DNA of 64,000 nt from Flavobacteriaceae bacterium. Its GTDB lineage: Bacteria; Bacteroidota; Bacteroidia; Flavobacteriales; Flavobacteriaceae. The notes below the pieces were generated by a model. The model had not been told where the DNA came from. It ran no database searches and was given only the letters and a program-made list of their open reading frames with translations. The stretch covers positions 1 through 64,000 of the forward strand of contig JAGQYS010000059.1 of the NCBI GenBank assembly GCA_020435965.1, given 5' to 3'. A program made the position numbers and the translations under genes. Below, piece by piece: positions 53,470 through 63,040 of the stretch; positions within the stretch are counted from its first letter, which is position 1; every line of letters starts with the position of its first letter.

Positions 53470-54483
53470 ATGCAGTTAAAAAAACAAGCATACATCATAG
53501 GTGTATTTCTTATTGTTATAATTACATCTTCTTTTATAAACGTATCTAACAACACACCAAAGAGGCTAGAAACCAAATCACAATCCTTAGAGTTTCATGT
53601 CGATGGTTTGTACTTTGCCGAGTTTTACGATTACATATTTAGAGGCCATTTTGAAAACATTAAAATGACACGCGAAGACATGGATTTCATTATGATATTT
53701 GAACAGTACCTAAGAACTTATGGGAAATACTGCGACCAATACCTTCCAGCCGATAAGGTTGAAATCATGGATTTAAAATGTGCCGAAGAAATGGTAGAGA
53801 AAAACCTATATGGCGATATTTTGAGCCGTACCTGTACCAGATGGGTTTGGGTAGGCTCCAGCTTATTTGCACGACCTGATTTGTACAATGCCAAAAAAGA
53901 AGTAGAAAGGCTACAAAGTGAAGATGTGATACAAAATACCTTTGCTATAATGACTGATCCAAACGCTATTGGTAACTCTATGGATATGGTGCATAAAACC
54001 AAAGGCCTACATAATGATATGGTACAATTATTTACACTTAACTCTTGTGATAGTAAAGGCGTGAGACGTTTTGAAGAAAACCTAAAGCGCTTTGCTTTAA
54101 GCCAAGAAAGTATCCGTATGCAAAGTAAAAGTAAATATGAAACCATGAAAACTGCAGGAGGCCCTTTGGGTAACCAAAACCTCAATAAACTATTTGACGA
54201 TTTGGTTGCCAACCAAGCCAAAACTTGGGCTTTGAATAAATATGTGCCACAAAGCATATCTCGAGTATCAGTAATTCAAAAGGATAACCAAGGTAGGCCA
54301 CTTACAGCAAAAGCATATTACACCTATCAGTTTTTTGGAAGGTCTGGTGAAGGATGGGTGCAAGTCTCTTTTGAAAATGGTTTACCTAAATGCCTTTATT
54401 TTCATGACATGCCTCAAAACTGCAAAACACCAAACAGCAGCATAGTGGCATCGTATGCACAAGGTAAATATAGTAATAACTAA
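53470..54483 (+). CDS. Exported protein of unknown function
   Basis: 337 aa. A hydrophobic N-terminus (about 9-25, IGVFLIVIITSSFINVS) is a signal peptide or anchor. The rest is helical, with five cysteines including CDQYLP, LKCAEEM and RTCTRW (about 87, 103, 122) and a later pair SCDSKG / KCLYFHDMPQNC. The conserved-looking segment RTCTRWVWVGSSLFARPDLYNAKKEVERL stands out. No known domain could be named. It stands alone on this strand with the DUF2188 gene 82 bp downstream. Confidence 0.75.
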   Translation: MQLKKQAYIIGVFLIVIITSSFINVSNNTPKRLETKSQSLEFHVDGLYFAEFYDYIFRGHFENIKMTREDMDFIMIFEQYLRTYGKYCDQYLPADKVEIMDLKCAEEMVEKNLYGDILSRTCTRWVWVGSSLFARPDLYNAKKEVERLQSEDVIQNTFAIMTDPNAIGNSMDMVHKTKGLHNDMVQLFTLNSCDSKGVRRFEENLKRFALSQESIRMQSKSKYETMKTAGGPLGNQNLNKLFDDLVANQAKTWALNKYVPQSISRVSVIQKDNQGRPLTAKAYYTYQFFGRSGEGWVQVSFENGLPKCLYFHDMPQNCKTPNSSIVASYAQGKYSNN

Positions 54484-54565
54484 GTGGTAAAAATCATTTA
54501 ACATACCTTAATGTCTATTTTCAATTGTATCAAAAAATACTATCTTAGACAACAAGAATAGTCCT

Positions 54566-54850
54566 ATGCCAAAAACCAGTAACTCAAAAACTTGGTTGAA
54601 CGTCATCATTCAGCTCCTCGAAGCTTTTTTTAAAAGCTCACGCAGCACAACAAGAACCTGGCACCAGCACGTGGTGCCCTACGAAGGTGATTGGGCAGTA
54701 CGACGAGAAGGCAACAAGCGTATTACTTCCAAACACAGACGTCAGGACACAGCAATTAATAAAGCCAAGAGCTTGGCAAAAAAACACAAAGCCGATGTGA
54801 TTATCCACAGGCAAGATGGCTCCATACGTGACCGCATTAATTATGATTAA
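54566..54850 (+). CDS. DUF2188 protein
   Basis: 94 aa. After a 30-residue serine-rich lead, residues 31-94 match DUF2188 (WHQHVVPYEGDWAVRREGNKRITSKHRRQDTAINKAKSLAKKHKADVIIHRQDGSIRDRINY). The family is small, cytoplasmic and of unknown function; it is usually annotated from this fold alone. It ends 4 bp before the beta-lactamase-fold gene, so the two are probably co-transcribed. Confidence 0.9.
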   Translation: MPKTSNSKTWLNVIIQLLEAFFKSSRSTTRTWHQHVVPYEGDWAVRREGNKRITSKHRRQDTAINKAKSLAKKHKADVIIHRQDGSIRDRINYD

Positions 54851-54854
54851 ACCT

Positions 54855-56072
54855 ATGAAAAAACAACTAGCATTACTATGTGTAACTCTTTTATTTGCAG
54901 CTTGCAAAGACAAGCAAACCACATCCAACACAGTAAATAATCCGTTTGCAGCTATACAAGATGCGTTAACACAAACCTTAGATAGCATTTACCAACAAGG
55001 TGCTATTGTTGGATTTTCGGTAGCTGTAATCAACAAAGATACCACGCTCTTTAATGAAGGGTTTGGTTTTTCAAATGTAGCAACTAAAACAGCCTATACG
55101 AAGCATACCATACAAAACATTGGCTCTGTCTCTAAAACGTTTATTGGTATTGCATTATTAAAGGCACAAGAGCTAGGGCACTTAAAATTATACGATCCTA
55201 TCAATACCTACCTTCCTTTTAAGGTTGTAAACCCTAACCATCCAGAAGTGCCAATTACCATACATCAATTAGCAACACATACCTCGTCTATTAGAGATAC
55301 CGATTTGTATGGAAAATCGTACATTATGTTAGATAAAGAACACGCAGATGATGTTATGATTATGGAGTATTTTAATGAGCCAGAAACGAGTGTTTCTTTA
55401 CCAACCTATCTTGAAAACATATTAAGCGTTCAAGGCAATTGGTATGAACCAGAGGTTTATGCAGATTATCCACCAGGCTCAAAGTTTGACTATTCTAATG
55501 TAGCAGCAGCACTGGCAGCTGTAGTATTGGAAGGCGCTTCAAGAATGTCGTTTAAAGACTTTACCAAGCAGTATATTTTCAAGCCTCTAAACATGGATGA
55601 TACAGGTTGGTCAAATAGCGATATTGATGTCAGTAAACGCTCCAAAGTATATAAAGTAAAAGATACCCTCATTGCAGATTATCGACTCATCACATATCCA
55701 GATGGTGGTTTAATAACCTCCACGACTAGTTTAAGTACCTATTTCTCAGAATTAATGAAAGGTTATTTAGGCGAAGGAACTATTTTAACGAAAGAAAGCT
55801 ATCAAGAGTTTTACAAAAAACAATTGGTTGCGAGCCATTTTGAAGATGGAGAATTGTCAGGTAATACTGGTATTTTTCTAGACTATAGTACACATGGTAT
55901 TGGACATAATGGTGGCGACCCAGGGATTGTAACCTTTATGTATTTCAATCCAGAAACTGGTATTGGTAACATTCTGTTTGTTAATACAGATTTTGATTAT
56001 GATGACCAAGTTCTGGAAACCTTTAAAGCCGCTTGGACCACCTTAAACAATTACCAAACTAAATTTAAATAA
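54855..56072 (+). CDS. Beta-lactamase-fold serine hydrolase lipoprotein (class C/DD-peptidase like)
   Basis: 405 aa from the ATG at 54855; earlier in-frame ATGs lie within DUF2188. The lipobox ends at Cys17. Catalytic motifs of the family are present: SVSK in NIGSVSKTF (SxxK), YSN in FDYSNVAAAL (YxN), and GHNGGDPG (HxG). This is a penicillin-binding-protein/AmpC-like family hydrolase, probably acting on cell-wall peptides or small esters rather than beta-lactam drugs. A repeat region follows. Confidence 0.92.
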   Translation: MKKQLALLCVTLLFAACKDKQTTSNTVNNPFAAIQDALTQTLDSIYQQGAIVGFSVAVINKDTTLFNEGFGFSNVATKTAYTKHTIQNIGSVSKTFIGIALLKAQELGHLKLYDPINTYLPFKVVNPNHPEVPITIHQLATHTSSIRDTDLYGKSYIMLDKEHADDVMIMEYFNEPETSVSLPTYLENILSVQGNWYEPEVYADYPPGSKFDYSNVAAALAAVVLEGASRMSFKDFTKQYIFKPLNMDDTGWSNSDIDVSKRSKVYKVKDTLIADYRLITYPDGGLITSTTSLSTYFSELMKGYLGEGTILTKESYQEFYKKQLVASHFEDGELSGNTGIFLDYSTHGIGHNGGDPGIVTFMYFNPETGIGNILFVNTDFDYDDQVLETFKAAWTTLNNYQTKFK

Positions 56073-56126
56073 TCCACTCTGTGTGACACTTAATAAACCC
56101 AACTTGCCCTGATCATTTCGTCTAAG

Positions 56127-56222
56127 GGTTATTGCGAGGCTGGCGCTTACTGTCAATAGAAGCAATCCCATGATAGGTGGCGAGAGGCAGATTGCTTCAG
56201 CCTAAGGGTTTCGCAATGACAT
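56127..56222. repeat. Dispersed palindromic repeat, second full copy
   Basis: GGTTATTGCGAGGC... to ...TTTCGCAATGACA, arms 56127-56170 and 56188-56222, with GAAGCAATCCCATGA and GGCAGATTGCTTCAGCC inside. It resembles 3776-3860 but with a diverged left arm. It lies in the 636-bp gap after the beta-lactamase-fold gene. Confidence 0.8.
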
Positions 56223-56281
56223 TATAAATTTTATGTTTATATACTTTTTTGGAAACAATTTGAGCTTTATAAAAGGCAGAT

Positions 56282-56315
56282 GGGTAAGTGGGTGTATTCC
56301 CCTTGCCCTTTTTTT
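56282..56315 (+). terminator. Intrinsic terminator
   Basis: GGGTAAGTGGG (56282-56292) pairs with CCCCTTGCCC (56299-56308) around a TGTATT loop, allowing one bulged T and a G-U pair, and is followed by TTTTTTT. It probably ends transcription from the beta-lactamase-fold gene after the repeat. Confidence 0.65.
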
Positions 56316-56473
56316 AGTTACATACCGACGGTAAGGTAAAAAACACCTATGCCATTGCCTTGAAGGATACTATCCAATAGCAACTGCACATTGGTGTTTA
56401 AAGCACCCATCACAAAGGATTGCTGCTCCAATGCTGAAATGCCAATACAAAGATAGTAATTTTTTAACACACA

Positions 56474-56517
56474 ACCGTTATTGCGAGGAGCGAGACAAGA
56501 GTGACTAAGCAATCTGT
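56474..56517 (+). repeat. Fragment of the dispersed repeat
   Basis: CCGTTATTGCGAGGAGCGAG..ACTAAGCAATCTGTT, single-arm copy of the repeat at 3776-3860. The remaining sequence up to 56708 shows no gene. Confidence 0.6.
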
Positions 56518-56708
56518 TAAATAAAATCCTCTAAGTAAATAATTGTATACAATAGCACCAACTCTTCTAATTTTTTTATTTTTATAACATCCTTAGCAAA
56601 CTATAATCAAATCAACTCTTAAAACTCTATGGCAAACAAAAACCTCATGAAAGCTAAAAATGCAAAAAGGGATAATTTTTAACTAAATAAAAATCATGAC
56701 TACAATTT

Positions 56709-57479
56709 ATGGACATTAAACTAGCAGTTCTTATTGATGGAGACAATATACCCTCGGCCTACGTAAAAGAAATGATTGAAGAAATTGCCAAATACGGCAA
56801 CCCAACCATTAAACGTATTTATGGCGATTGGACCAAGCCACATTTGTCTAAGTGGAAAAACATGCTGTTGGAAAACGCCATTACGCCCATACAGCAATAT
56901 GGATATACCACAGGCAAAAACGCTACAGACTCTGCTATGATAATTGATGCAATGGATATTTTGTACTCTGAAAAAGTGAATGGTTTTTGTTTGGTATCCA
57001 GTGACAGCGATTTTACACGCTTGGCAACACGACTGCGCGAAGCAGGCATGCTAGTGTATGGTATTGGCGAAAAGAAAACGCCTAGTCCGTTTATAGTAGC
57101 CTGTGATAAGTTTATATACATTGAAATATTAAAGCAACAAACCACTAAAAATGAAACAACTTCTGGTGATGCTATTGAAGATGCCAAGAACAATTATGAT
57201 AAAATAACACCAAAAGACATTCAGTTTATTGCTACGACCATTTCAGATTTAGCTGATGATGATGGCTGGGCGTTTTTAGGAGACGTTGGTAGTTTATTGC
57301 AAAAAAAACAGCCAAACTTTGACTCCAGAAACTTTGGTTTTGAAAAGTTAACACCATTAATAAAGTCCATTGGAAAGTTTGATATAGAACGTCGTGAAGA
57401 TTATAAAGGACGCTCCAAACTAGTATATGTAAAGAATAAGCCTAGAGCAAAAGTTAAACGTTCTAGAGCTAAGAAATAG
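56709..57479 (+). CDS. NYN (PIN-like) domain protein with OST-HTH/LOTUS domain
   Basis: 256 aa. The NYN nuclease-like domain (1-145) has its acidic residues in DGDN (10-13), ATDSAMIIDAMDIL (about 76-88) and SSDSDF (about 97-102). Residues about 165-245 form an OST-HTH/LOTUS-like domain (FIATTISDLADDDGWAFLGDVGSLLQKKQPNFDSRNFGFEKLTPLIKSI). The tail is very basic (KPRAKVKRSRAKK). Proteins of this layout (LabA/limkain-like) are RNA-binding ribonuclease candidates acting on unknown RNAs. Confidence 0.92.
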   Translation: MDIKLAVLIDGDNIPSAYVKEMIEEIAKYGNPTIKRIYGDWTKPHLSKWKNMLLENAITPIQQYGYTTGKNATDSAMIIDAMDILYSEKVNGFCLVSSDSDFTRLATRLREAGMLVYGIGEKKTPSPFIVACDKFIYIEILKQQTTKNETTSGDAIEDAKNNYDKITPKDIQFIATTISDLADDDGWAFLGDVGSLLQKKQPNFDSRNFGFEKLTPLIKSIGKFDIERREDYKGRSKLVYVKNKPRAKVKRSRAKK

Positions 57480-57581
57480 TGAAATCCTTTCAGAATCAGC
57501 CTATGCTGTGCTATGGTTGTCACCTTCCTGTAGTAGGGAAGATGGAAAGGGTGAATAACCAGTACGGTACAAATTTTAGTA

Positions 57582-57611
57582 TTGCCCAAACATCATACTT
57601 TATTATCTTTG
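57582..57611 (+). promoter_or_regulatory. Bacteroidetes-type promoter for the lipoprotein at 57677
   Basis: TTG (57582-57584), 19 bp, TATCTTTG (57604-57611), matching TTG / TAnnTTTG. The lipoprotein start is 65 bp downstream; this supports the later start over the long upstream frame. Confidence 0.7.
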
Positions 57612-57676
57612 GGTTGCACTTAAATTGTGGTTGGTTTAGGTTTAAGAAAACAATACAAATTAAAACTGAAAACAGA

Positions 57677-58369
57677 ATGAACAAGAAAAAGCTCATTAAG
57701 ACATTTGTTTTGGCAGGACTTATAGTTTCTTGTAACACAAGTAATAAAACGGAAAGCACAGCTGTATCACCTACTAAAAGAGATACAAAATCTACCAACA
57801 AAACTCCAGTTGAGTTGGATAAAAACTTAGTTGAGATTGACTCTGATGAAGCTAGAATAGCAACAGCATTAATGGCAGCGCCTGCTGAAAGCAGAGAAGG
57901 ATGTACCGTAATTGGCTATAATATGGCAGGCGAATTTGTAACACTAAAGGAAGGGACTAATGCATATATCTGTATTGCCGACAACCCTAATCAAGAAGGT
58001 TTTAATGCAGCGTGCTACCATAAGAGCCTTGAGCCTTTTATGGCAAGAGGAAGGGAATTAAAGGCTGAAGGAAAGTCTGCAACAGACATATTTGATATCC
58101 GCGAAAAGGAAGCCAAGGCAGGTACTCTCGATATGGGAAAACCTGGATCTACGCTGCATGTTTATTATGGACCAAGCACATTATATGACCCAGAAACTTA
58201 TGAAGTTAATGAGGCTAAATACCGCTATGTGGTTTATATACCTTGGGCAACATCTGAATCAACGGGTTTACCAGAAAAACCTTATGCGTCAAACCATCCT
58301 TGGATCATGAATCCGGGAACACATAGAGCTCATATTATGATTTCTCCTTTAGCAGAAGAGCAAGAGTAA
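57677..58369 (+). CDS. Lipoprotein of unknown function
   Basis: 230 aa from the ATG at 57677. A longer frame starts at 57479 but its N-terminus is not protein-like and the signal peptide begins only here. The lipobox ends at Cys19, followed by NTSNKTES. The mature protein has an alanine-rich helix (RIATALMAAPAESREGC), CTVIGYNMAGEFVTLKEGTNAYICIADNP with cysteines, and a GSTLHVYYGPSTLYDPETYEV beta region. I recall uncharacterised homologues in Bacteroidetes and Proteobacteria. Expected in the outer membrane or periplasm. Confidence 0.8.
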   Translation: MNKKKLIKTFVLAGLIVSCNTSNKTESTAVSPTKRDTKSTNKTPVELDKNLVEIDSDEARIATALMAAPAESREGCTVIGYNMAGEFVTLKEGTNAYICIADNPNQEGFNAACYHKSLEPFMARGRELKAEGKSATDIFDIREKEAKAGTLDMGKPGSTLHVYYGPSTLYDPETYEVNEAKYRYVVYIPWATSESTGLPEKPYASNHPWIMNPGTHRAHIMISPLAEEQE

Positions 58370-58413
58370 ACCGAGGTAACTGGTCATCGGTCATTAACGA
58401 CACTGTTAATAAG

Positions 58414-58449
58414 TTTGATTCATTAAAGTAGCCCTTTTCGTTATATTTG
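58414..58449 (+). promoter_or_regulatory. Promoter candidate for the M28 peptidase gene
   Basis: TTTG (58414-58417) is followed after 24 bp by TATATTTG (58442-58449); the start codon is 25 bp downstream. The -7 box is perfect, the spacing slightly long. Confidence 0.55.
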
Positions 58450-58474
58450 CAAGAAACTAACTATTTTTTAAATT

Positions 58475-60691
58475 ATGACACATAAACTTATCTTTAGTGT
58501 ATTGGCATTAAGCTTCATTATGTCTTTACAAACATTAACGGCACAGTCCACTATTATGGGCTTTTCGGACGAAACTGCTAAAACACAATTACAACTAGAA
58601 GCCAATTATGACAAACTGCTTAATGCCAATAACTTGGATGAATGGATGAAATATTTAAGTGCAGAGCCACACCATGTAGGTTCGCCTTATGATAAAAAAG
58701 TAGTCGATTTTGTGGCCGCCAAATTTAAAGAATGGGGTTTTGACGTACGCATAGAAAAGTTTAATGTACTCTTTCCGACACCTAAAGTGCGTTTGGTAGA
58801 AATGACGGCACCAACAAAGTTCAAGGCTAGTTTAACGGAGCCACCAGTAGAAGGAGATGAATATTCTGAACAAACCAAGGATGCTCTTCCGGGATACAAT
58901 GCCTTTTCTATTGATGGTGATGTCACTGCTGATTTGGTATTTGTAAATTATGGCATTCCAGCCGATTATGAAGAGTTGGAGCGCAGAGGTATTTCAGTTA
59001 AAGGCAAAATAGTCATAGCAAAATACGCAGGCTCATGGCGAGGTATTAAGCCAAAACTAGCCGCCGAAAAAGGCGCTATAGGTTGCTTGATTTATTCAGA
59101 CCCAGAAGATGATGGCTATTACCAAGGTGATGTATATCCCAAAGGTGCTTTTAAAAATGAATATGGTATTCAAAGAGGCTCTGTAATGGATATGCCAATG
59201 GCTCCTGGTGATCCGTTAACGCCAGGATATGGCTCTACAGATGATGCCAAACGTATTGATATTAGTGAGGCTAAAACACTTACTAAAATACCAGTGTTGC
59301 CAATTTCTTATCACGATGCAAAACCTTTATTGGAAGCCCTAGAAGGGCCTGTAGCACCAAGCTCATGGAGAGGTGCTTTGCCAATAACTTACCATATAGG
59401 TCCTGGACTAGCAAAAGTACATTTAAAGCTAGAGTTTAACTGGGAACAAAGACCAGCTTATAATGTTATCGCAACTATGAAAGGCTCAACATACCCAGAT
59501 GAATGGGTGATTAGAGGGAATCATCACGATGCTTGGGTACATGGTGCCAGCGACCCTATTAGTGGCTTAGTAGCACTGATGGAAGAGGCTAGAGCAGTTG
59601 GTAACTTGGTAAAAAATGGCAACAAGCCAATGCGAACCATGATTTACTGTGCTTGGGGAGCAGAGGAACAAGGTCTGTTGGGCTCTACCGAATGGGTTGA
59701 AACACATGCCAATGAGTTAAAGCAGAAAACCGTAGCTTACATTAATACAGATGGAACAGGAGCAGGGTTTTTAGGTGCTGGAGGTTCACATACCTTAGAA
59801 AAATTCTTCGATCAGATTAGTAAATCGGTTATTGATCCGCAGACCAACGTTACAGTGTTTGAGCGCAGAAATGCTGCACAACAAGTATCTGGTGGTGCCC
59901 CTTGGTCACATTATGAGTTAGGCGCTTTAGGCTCAGGTTCAGATTATTCGCCATTTTTTCAACATTTAGGGATAGCTTCTTTTAATTTAGGATTTGGCGG
60001 AGAAAGTTCAGGAGGAGAATACCATACAATGTATGATTCTTATAAACACTACAAAAGATTTAAAGATCCTAATTTTCAATATGGTGTAGCCTTGGCAAAA
60101 GTGGCAGGACGAACCAGCTTACGATTGGCAAATGCCGAAGTATTACCATTTGAGTTTAGTCATTTTGCAAACACTGTAAACACTTATGCAGATGAGGTGA
60201 CAGCTTTAGCAGAAAACCTAAGAAAACAAGCGGAACAGCACAATACACTTATAAGTAACGGTATATATGCCTTAGCAAACAACCCTAAGGATAATCTTAA
60301 AGTACCTGATGCCAAAGCCAATGTGCCATACTTTAACTTTGCGCCATTGGAAAATGCATTGAAAAACTTAGATAAACAATCCAGAGCATTTTCAAAGGCC
60401 ATGCAAAATGGAGTTTCCAATGTTAAAAACAAGGTAGCAGTAAATGCTATATTGAAAGATATGGAACGATCCTTGACAAAAGAACATGGTTTGCCAAAGC
60501 GTCCTTGGTATAAGCATCATATTTATGCACCAGGGTTTTATACAGGTTATGGTGTAAAAACGTTGCCAGGTGTAAGAGAAGCTATAGAGCAAGGAGAGTT
60601 TAATGATGTTGAAAAACAGATTGATATCTTGGCATCGGTAATTAATGAATTCTCATCAAAAATAGACAAGGCCATTTCATTGATGAAATAA
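58475..60691 (+). CDS. Exported M28 metallopeptidase with transferrin-receptor-like dimerisation domain (glutamate carboxypeptidase II type)
   Basis: 738 aa. Signal peptide about 1-23. A PA domain (about 150-280) is inserted ahead of the M28 zinc peptidase (about 330-560), whose ligands lie in NHHDAWVHGASDPISG (His and Asp), WGAEEQGLLGS (Glu-Glu), YINTDGTG (Asp) and GGEYHTMYDS (His). A C-terminal transferrin-receptor-like dimerisation domain (about 590-738) completes the NAALADase-like architecture. It should cleave C-terminal acidic or aliphatic residues from peptides in the periplasm or at the surface. Confidence 0.95.
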   Translation: MTHKLIFSVLALSFIMSLQTLTAQSTIMGFSDETAKTQLQLEANYDKLLNANNLDEWMKYLSAEPHHVGSPYDKKVVDFVAAKFKEWGFDVRIEKFNVLFPTPKVRLVEMTAPTKFKASLTEPPVEGDEYSEQTKDALPGYNAFSIDGDVTADLVFVNYGIPADYEELERRGISVKGKIVIAKYAGSWRGIKPKLAAEKGAIGCLIYSDPEDDGYYQGDVYPKGAFKNEYGIQRGSVMDMPMAPGDPLTPGYGSTDDAKRIDISEAKTLTKIPVLPISYHDAKPLLEALEGPVAPSSWRGALPITYHIGPGLAKVHLKLEFNWEQRPAYNVIATMKGSTYPDEWVIRGNHHDAWVHGASDPISGLVALMEEARAVGNLVKNGNKPMRTMIYCAWGAEEQGLLGSTEWVETHANELKQKTVAYINTDGTGAGFLGAGGSHTLEKFFDQISKSVIDPQTNVTVFERRNAAQQVSGGAPWSHYELGALGSGSDYSPFFQHLGIASFNLGFGGESSGGEYHTMYDSYKHYKRFKDPNFQYGVALAKVAGRTSLRLANAEVLPFEFSHFANTVNTYADEVTALAENLRKQAEQHNTLISNGIYALANNPKDNLKVPDAKANVPYFNFAPLENALKNLDKQSRAFSKAMQNGVSNVKNKVAVNAILKDMERSLTKEHGLPKRPWYKHHIYAPGFYTGYGVKTLPGVREAIEQGEFNDVEKQIDILASVINEFSSKIDKAISLMK

Positions 60692-60723
60692 AAGATTTAG
60701 GAATTACTTTCAAACAATTTATT

Positions 60724-60752
60724 AAAAGCATCACTATTTGTGGTGCTTTTTT
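60724..60752. terminator. Bidirectional intrinsic terminator
   Basis: AAAAGCATCAC (60724-60734), loop TATTT, GTGGTGCTTTT (60740-60750), one G-U pair, T run on the plus strand. It lies between the convergent M28 and MFS genes and overlaps the MFS stop codon. Confidence 0.8.
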
Positions 60753-61944
60753 AGTTGTGTAATACTTTTAAGCGTATAAACACTAAAAACGATAAGATTC
60801 CAAAAACAGAAAACCCAACAAAAAGCGGCAACACTGAATCTGATACAAAGCCTCCAATATAGTTGGCTATAGGAACAGCCATAACAGTAGACACAAACCC
60901 ATTGATAGCGGCACCAATGCCAGCAATATGCCCTAAAGGCTGCATGGCTAGTGAGCGCAAGTTTCCGAAGAGAAACCCAATAGCAAAAAACTGCAAAGCA
61001 AAAAATGCTATAAGTATTTCAATGCTCGGATTTACTCCAGACCAAAACAAGATAACGTACAACAAAGAAATAGCACAATATGCAATAGTTCCAGCATAGG
61101 CTATTCGCCACATACCAAACCTTATCACATAACGACTATTTAAAAAAGTAGCTAATCCCACTGCAATGGCCAAACTGGCAAATATGTACGGAAACCTTTC
61201 GCCTAGGTTATACTGATGCTCAAAAATTTGTTGTGCAGTACTTAAATACACCATAAAAGAACCTGTGATAAAGCCTGAAACCATAGTGAAACCAACAGAA
61301 TGTTTATGATTTAAAAACTCTTTAGCACCATTTATAAAGAGCTTTGGTGTAAACTTTATCTTGTTTTTGTCTGTTAAAGTTTCTTCTTGTCGTTGCCAAA
61401 ACCAAAGCATGACTATGAAGCCAAAAAGTAAATTGACATAAAAGATAGATTCCCAATTGTAATAGTGCAATAAAAACTGTCCCAGAGTAGGTGCAATTAC
61501 TGGCACAAGTATAAATACCATAACTACAATGGAGAGTATTTTTGCCATAAAGTCGCCACTGTAAGAGTCTCTAATCATAGCAATGCTAAGGGTTCTAGGA
61601 GCTGCAAGGCCAACTCCTTGAAGGATACGACCTAAAATCATTACCTCAAAACTTTTTGTAGTAACGCAGACAATGGTTGCTACAATAAAAAGAGAGAAGC
61701 CAATATATACGATAGGTTTTCTACCAAAACTATCAGATAAAGGACCAAAAATAAGCTGACCACATCCCAAACCAAGAAATATCATGGTCACCAACATTTG
61801 GTTTTTGTTTGTATCAGCCACGTCTAAGGCTTCCCCAATTTCTGGAAGGGCTGGTAGTAAAGCATCAATAGAAAGTGCAACAATAGACATCAACGATGCC
61901 ATGAGTGCTACAAATTCAAGTTCAAACGTTGGTTTATGTTGCAT
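60751..61944 (-). CDS. MFS efflux transporter (Bcr/CflA-like)
   Basis: 397 aa with 12 predicted transmembrane helices. The Bcr/CflA group is indicated by LPEIGEALDVADTNKNQMLVTMIFLGLGCGQLIFGPLSDSFGRKPIVYIG (residues about 32-82, motif A GPLSDSFGRKP) and LGRILQGVGLAAPRTLSIAMIRD. Likely a drug/proton antiporter; substrate unknown. The plus-strand gene at 61983 diverges from it. Confidence 0.93.
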   Translation of the reverse strand: MQHKPTFELEFVALMASLMSIVALSIDALLPALPEIGEALDVADTNKNQMLVTMIFLGLGCGQLIFGPLSDSFGRKPIVYIGFSLFIVATIVCVTTKSFEVMILGRILQGVGLAAPRTLSIAMIRDSYSGDFMAKILSIVVMVFILVPVIAPTLGQFLLHYYNWESIFYVNLLFGFIVMLWFWQRQEETLTDKNKIKFTPKLFINGAKEFLNHKHSVGFTMVSGFITGSFMVYLSTAQQIFEHQYNLGERFPYIFASLAIAVGLATFLNSRYVIRFGMWRIAYAGTIAYCAISLLYVILFWSGVNPSIEILIAFFALQFFAIGFLFGNLRSLAMQPLGHIAGIGAAINGFVSTVMAVPIANYIGGFVSDSVLPLFVGFSVFGILSFLVFIRLKVLHN

Positions 61945-61982
61945 GGGGCAAAAATAAAGTAATTATTTTCTATTTTTAGCCT

Positions 61983-62396
61983 ATGGAAAATCATTATCAA
62001 CTAAATAATGAACAGTTTTTAAATGCTTTTAAAAATGCGACTTTGCCTCCTAAATTATTTAATCATGAAGCTCACTTGCGATTGGCTTATTTATTAATTA
62101 ATGCATACGGAATAGACGAAGCTATAAAAATAAGTTGCAAACAAATTATTGCTTATACAGGTTTGTTGGGAGCTAGTGATAAATTCAACAAAACTTTAAC
62201 TGTGGCAGCAGTAAGAGCTGTTTATCATTTTATGTTGAAATCCAAAACGGATAATTTTAAAAATTTTCTTATTGAGTTCCCTAGATTAAAACACAACTTT
62301 AAAACCCTTTTAGCACAGCATTACGCTGTTGATATTTATAATTCGGAAAAAGCAAAAACATCTTTTATAGAACCAGACTTATTACCATTTGATTAA
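61983..62396 (+). CDS. Conserved hypothetical protein
   Basis: 137 aa, cytoplasmic and helical. The segment LPPKLFNHEAHLRLAYLLINAYGIDEAIKISCKQI (about 21-55) looks conserved, with an HxAHLR-type motif; no domain was recognised. It overlaps no neighbour, and a lipoprotein gene follows 16 bp after its stop. Confidence 0.7.
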   Translation: MENHYQLNNEQFLNAFKNATLPPKLFNHEAHLRLAYLLINAYGIDEAIKISCKQIIAYTGLLGASDKFNKTLTVAAVRAVYHFMLKSKTDNFKNFLIEFPRLKHNFKTLLAQHYAVDIYNSEKAKTSFIEPDLLPFD

Positions 62397-62412
62397 CCAA
62401 CTAACCTTTTTT

Positions 62413-63030
62413 ATGATGATAAAAAAACCAATCTTTTTAATTGCTGCCTGTTTAGTACTGCTCATTAGCTCGTGTTTAGATACTTCAAGTAAAAACAGCA
62501 GTGAAAATTTATTAAATACTGATTTTGAATTAGTTAACATTAACAATCAATATAGTATGGAAGTTCCTGATTTTATGAAGGAATCTAAAGAATTAAATGA
62601 TGAGGCATCATTGCAATATCAAAACATATTTAAAGAACTTTACATCATAGTCATTGATGAATCAAGAGAAGAATTTAAAACTGTGTTTCAAGATTTAGGT
62701 GAGTATGACGATGAGATTTCTATGGTGGAAAACTATAAAAGTATACAACTTGAATTTTTACAAGAAGCTATAACAATTCATAGCAAAGAAGATGTAGAGT
62801 CATCTGTTATTAACGGTCTTCCATTTGAAATTGTGAAGGTTGATGCTACCTCTGATGGAATTGATATTGCCTATACTATAGCCTATATTGATGGTCCTGA
62901 AAATGTTTATATGATAATGGCTTGGACAGAGAAAGACAAAAGAGAAAAAAATGAGGCATTATTTCAGAAAATGATAAAGTCATTTAAAATTTCCGCAAGA
63001 ACTAAAGGCGTTACGAAAAACCCAAGTTAA
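62413..63030 (+). CDS. Small lipoprotein of unknown function
   Basis: 205 aa from the ATG at 62413 (a second ATG is adjacent at 62416; an upstream TTG at 62389 gives an unlikely extension). Signal peptide and lipobox end at Cys21 (LLISSC). The mature domain looks like the PsbP/DUF1795-like fold with NNQYSMEVPDFMKESKELNDEASLQYQN and a final FQKMIKSFKI helix, similar to stress-linked lipoproteins. Function not established. Overexposed lysines near the end are typical. Confidence 0.75.
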   Translation: MMIKKPIFLIAACLVLLISSCLDTSSKNSSENLLNTDFELVNINNQYSMEVPDFMKESKELNDEASLQYQNIFKELYIIVIDESREEFKTVFQDLGEYDDEISMVENYKSIQLEFLQEAITIHSKEDVESSVINGLPFEIVKVDATSDGIDIAYTIAYIDGPENVYMIMAWTEKDKREKNEALFQKMIKSFKISARTKGVTKNPS

Positions 63031-63040
63031 TTCAAAATAC

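Noticed and set aside
56318..56512. 64-codon minus-strand frame in the repeat region
   Set aside because: It overlaps a terminator tail and a dispersed repeat and has no support.
57479..57676. N-terminal 66-residue extension of the lipoprotein
   Set aside because: The signal peptide begins only at 57677 and a good promoter lies within this stretch, so it is untranslated leader.
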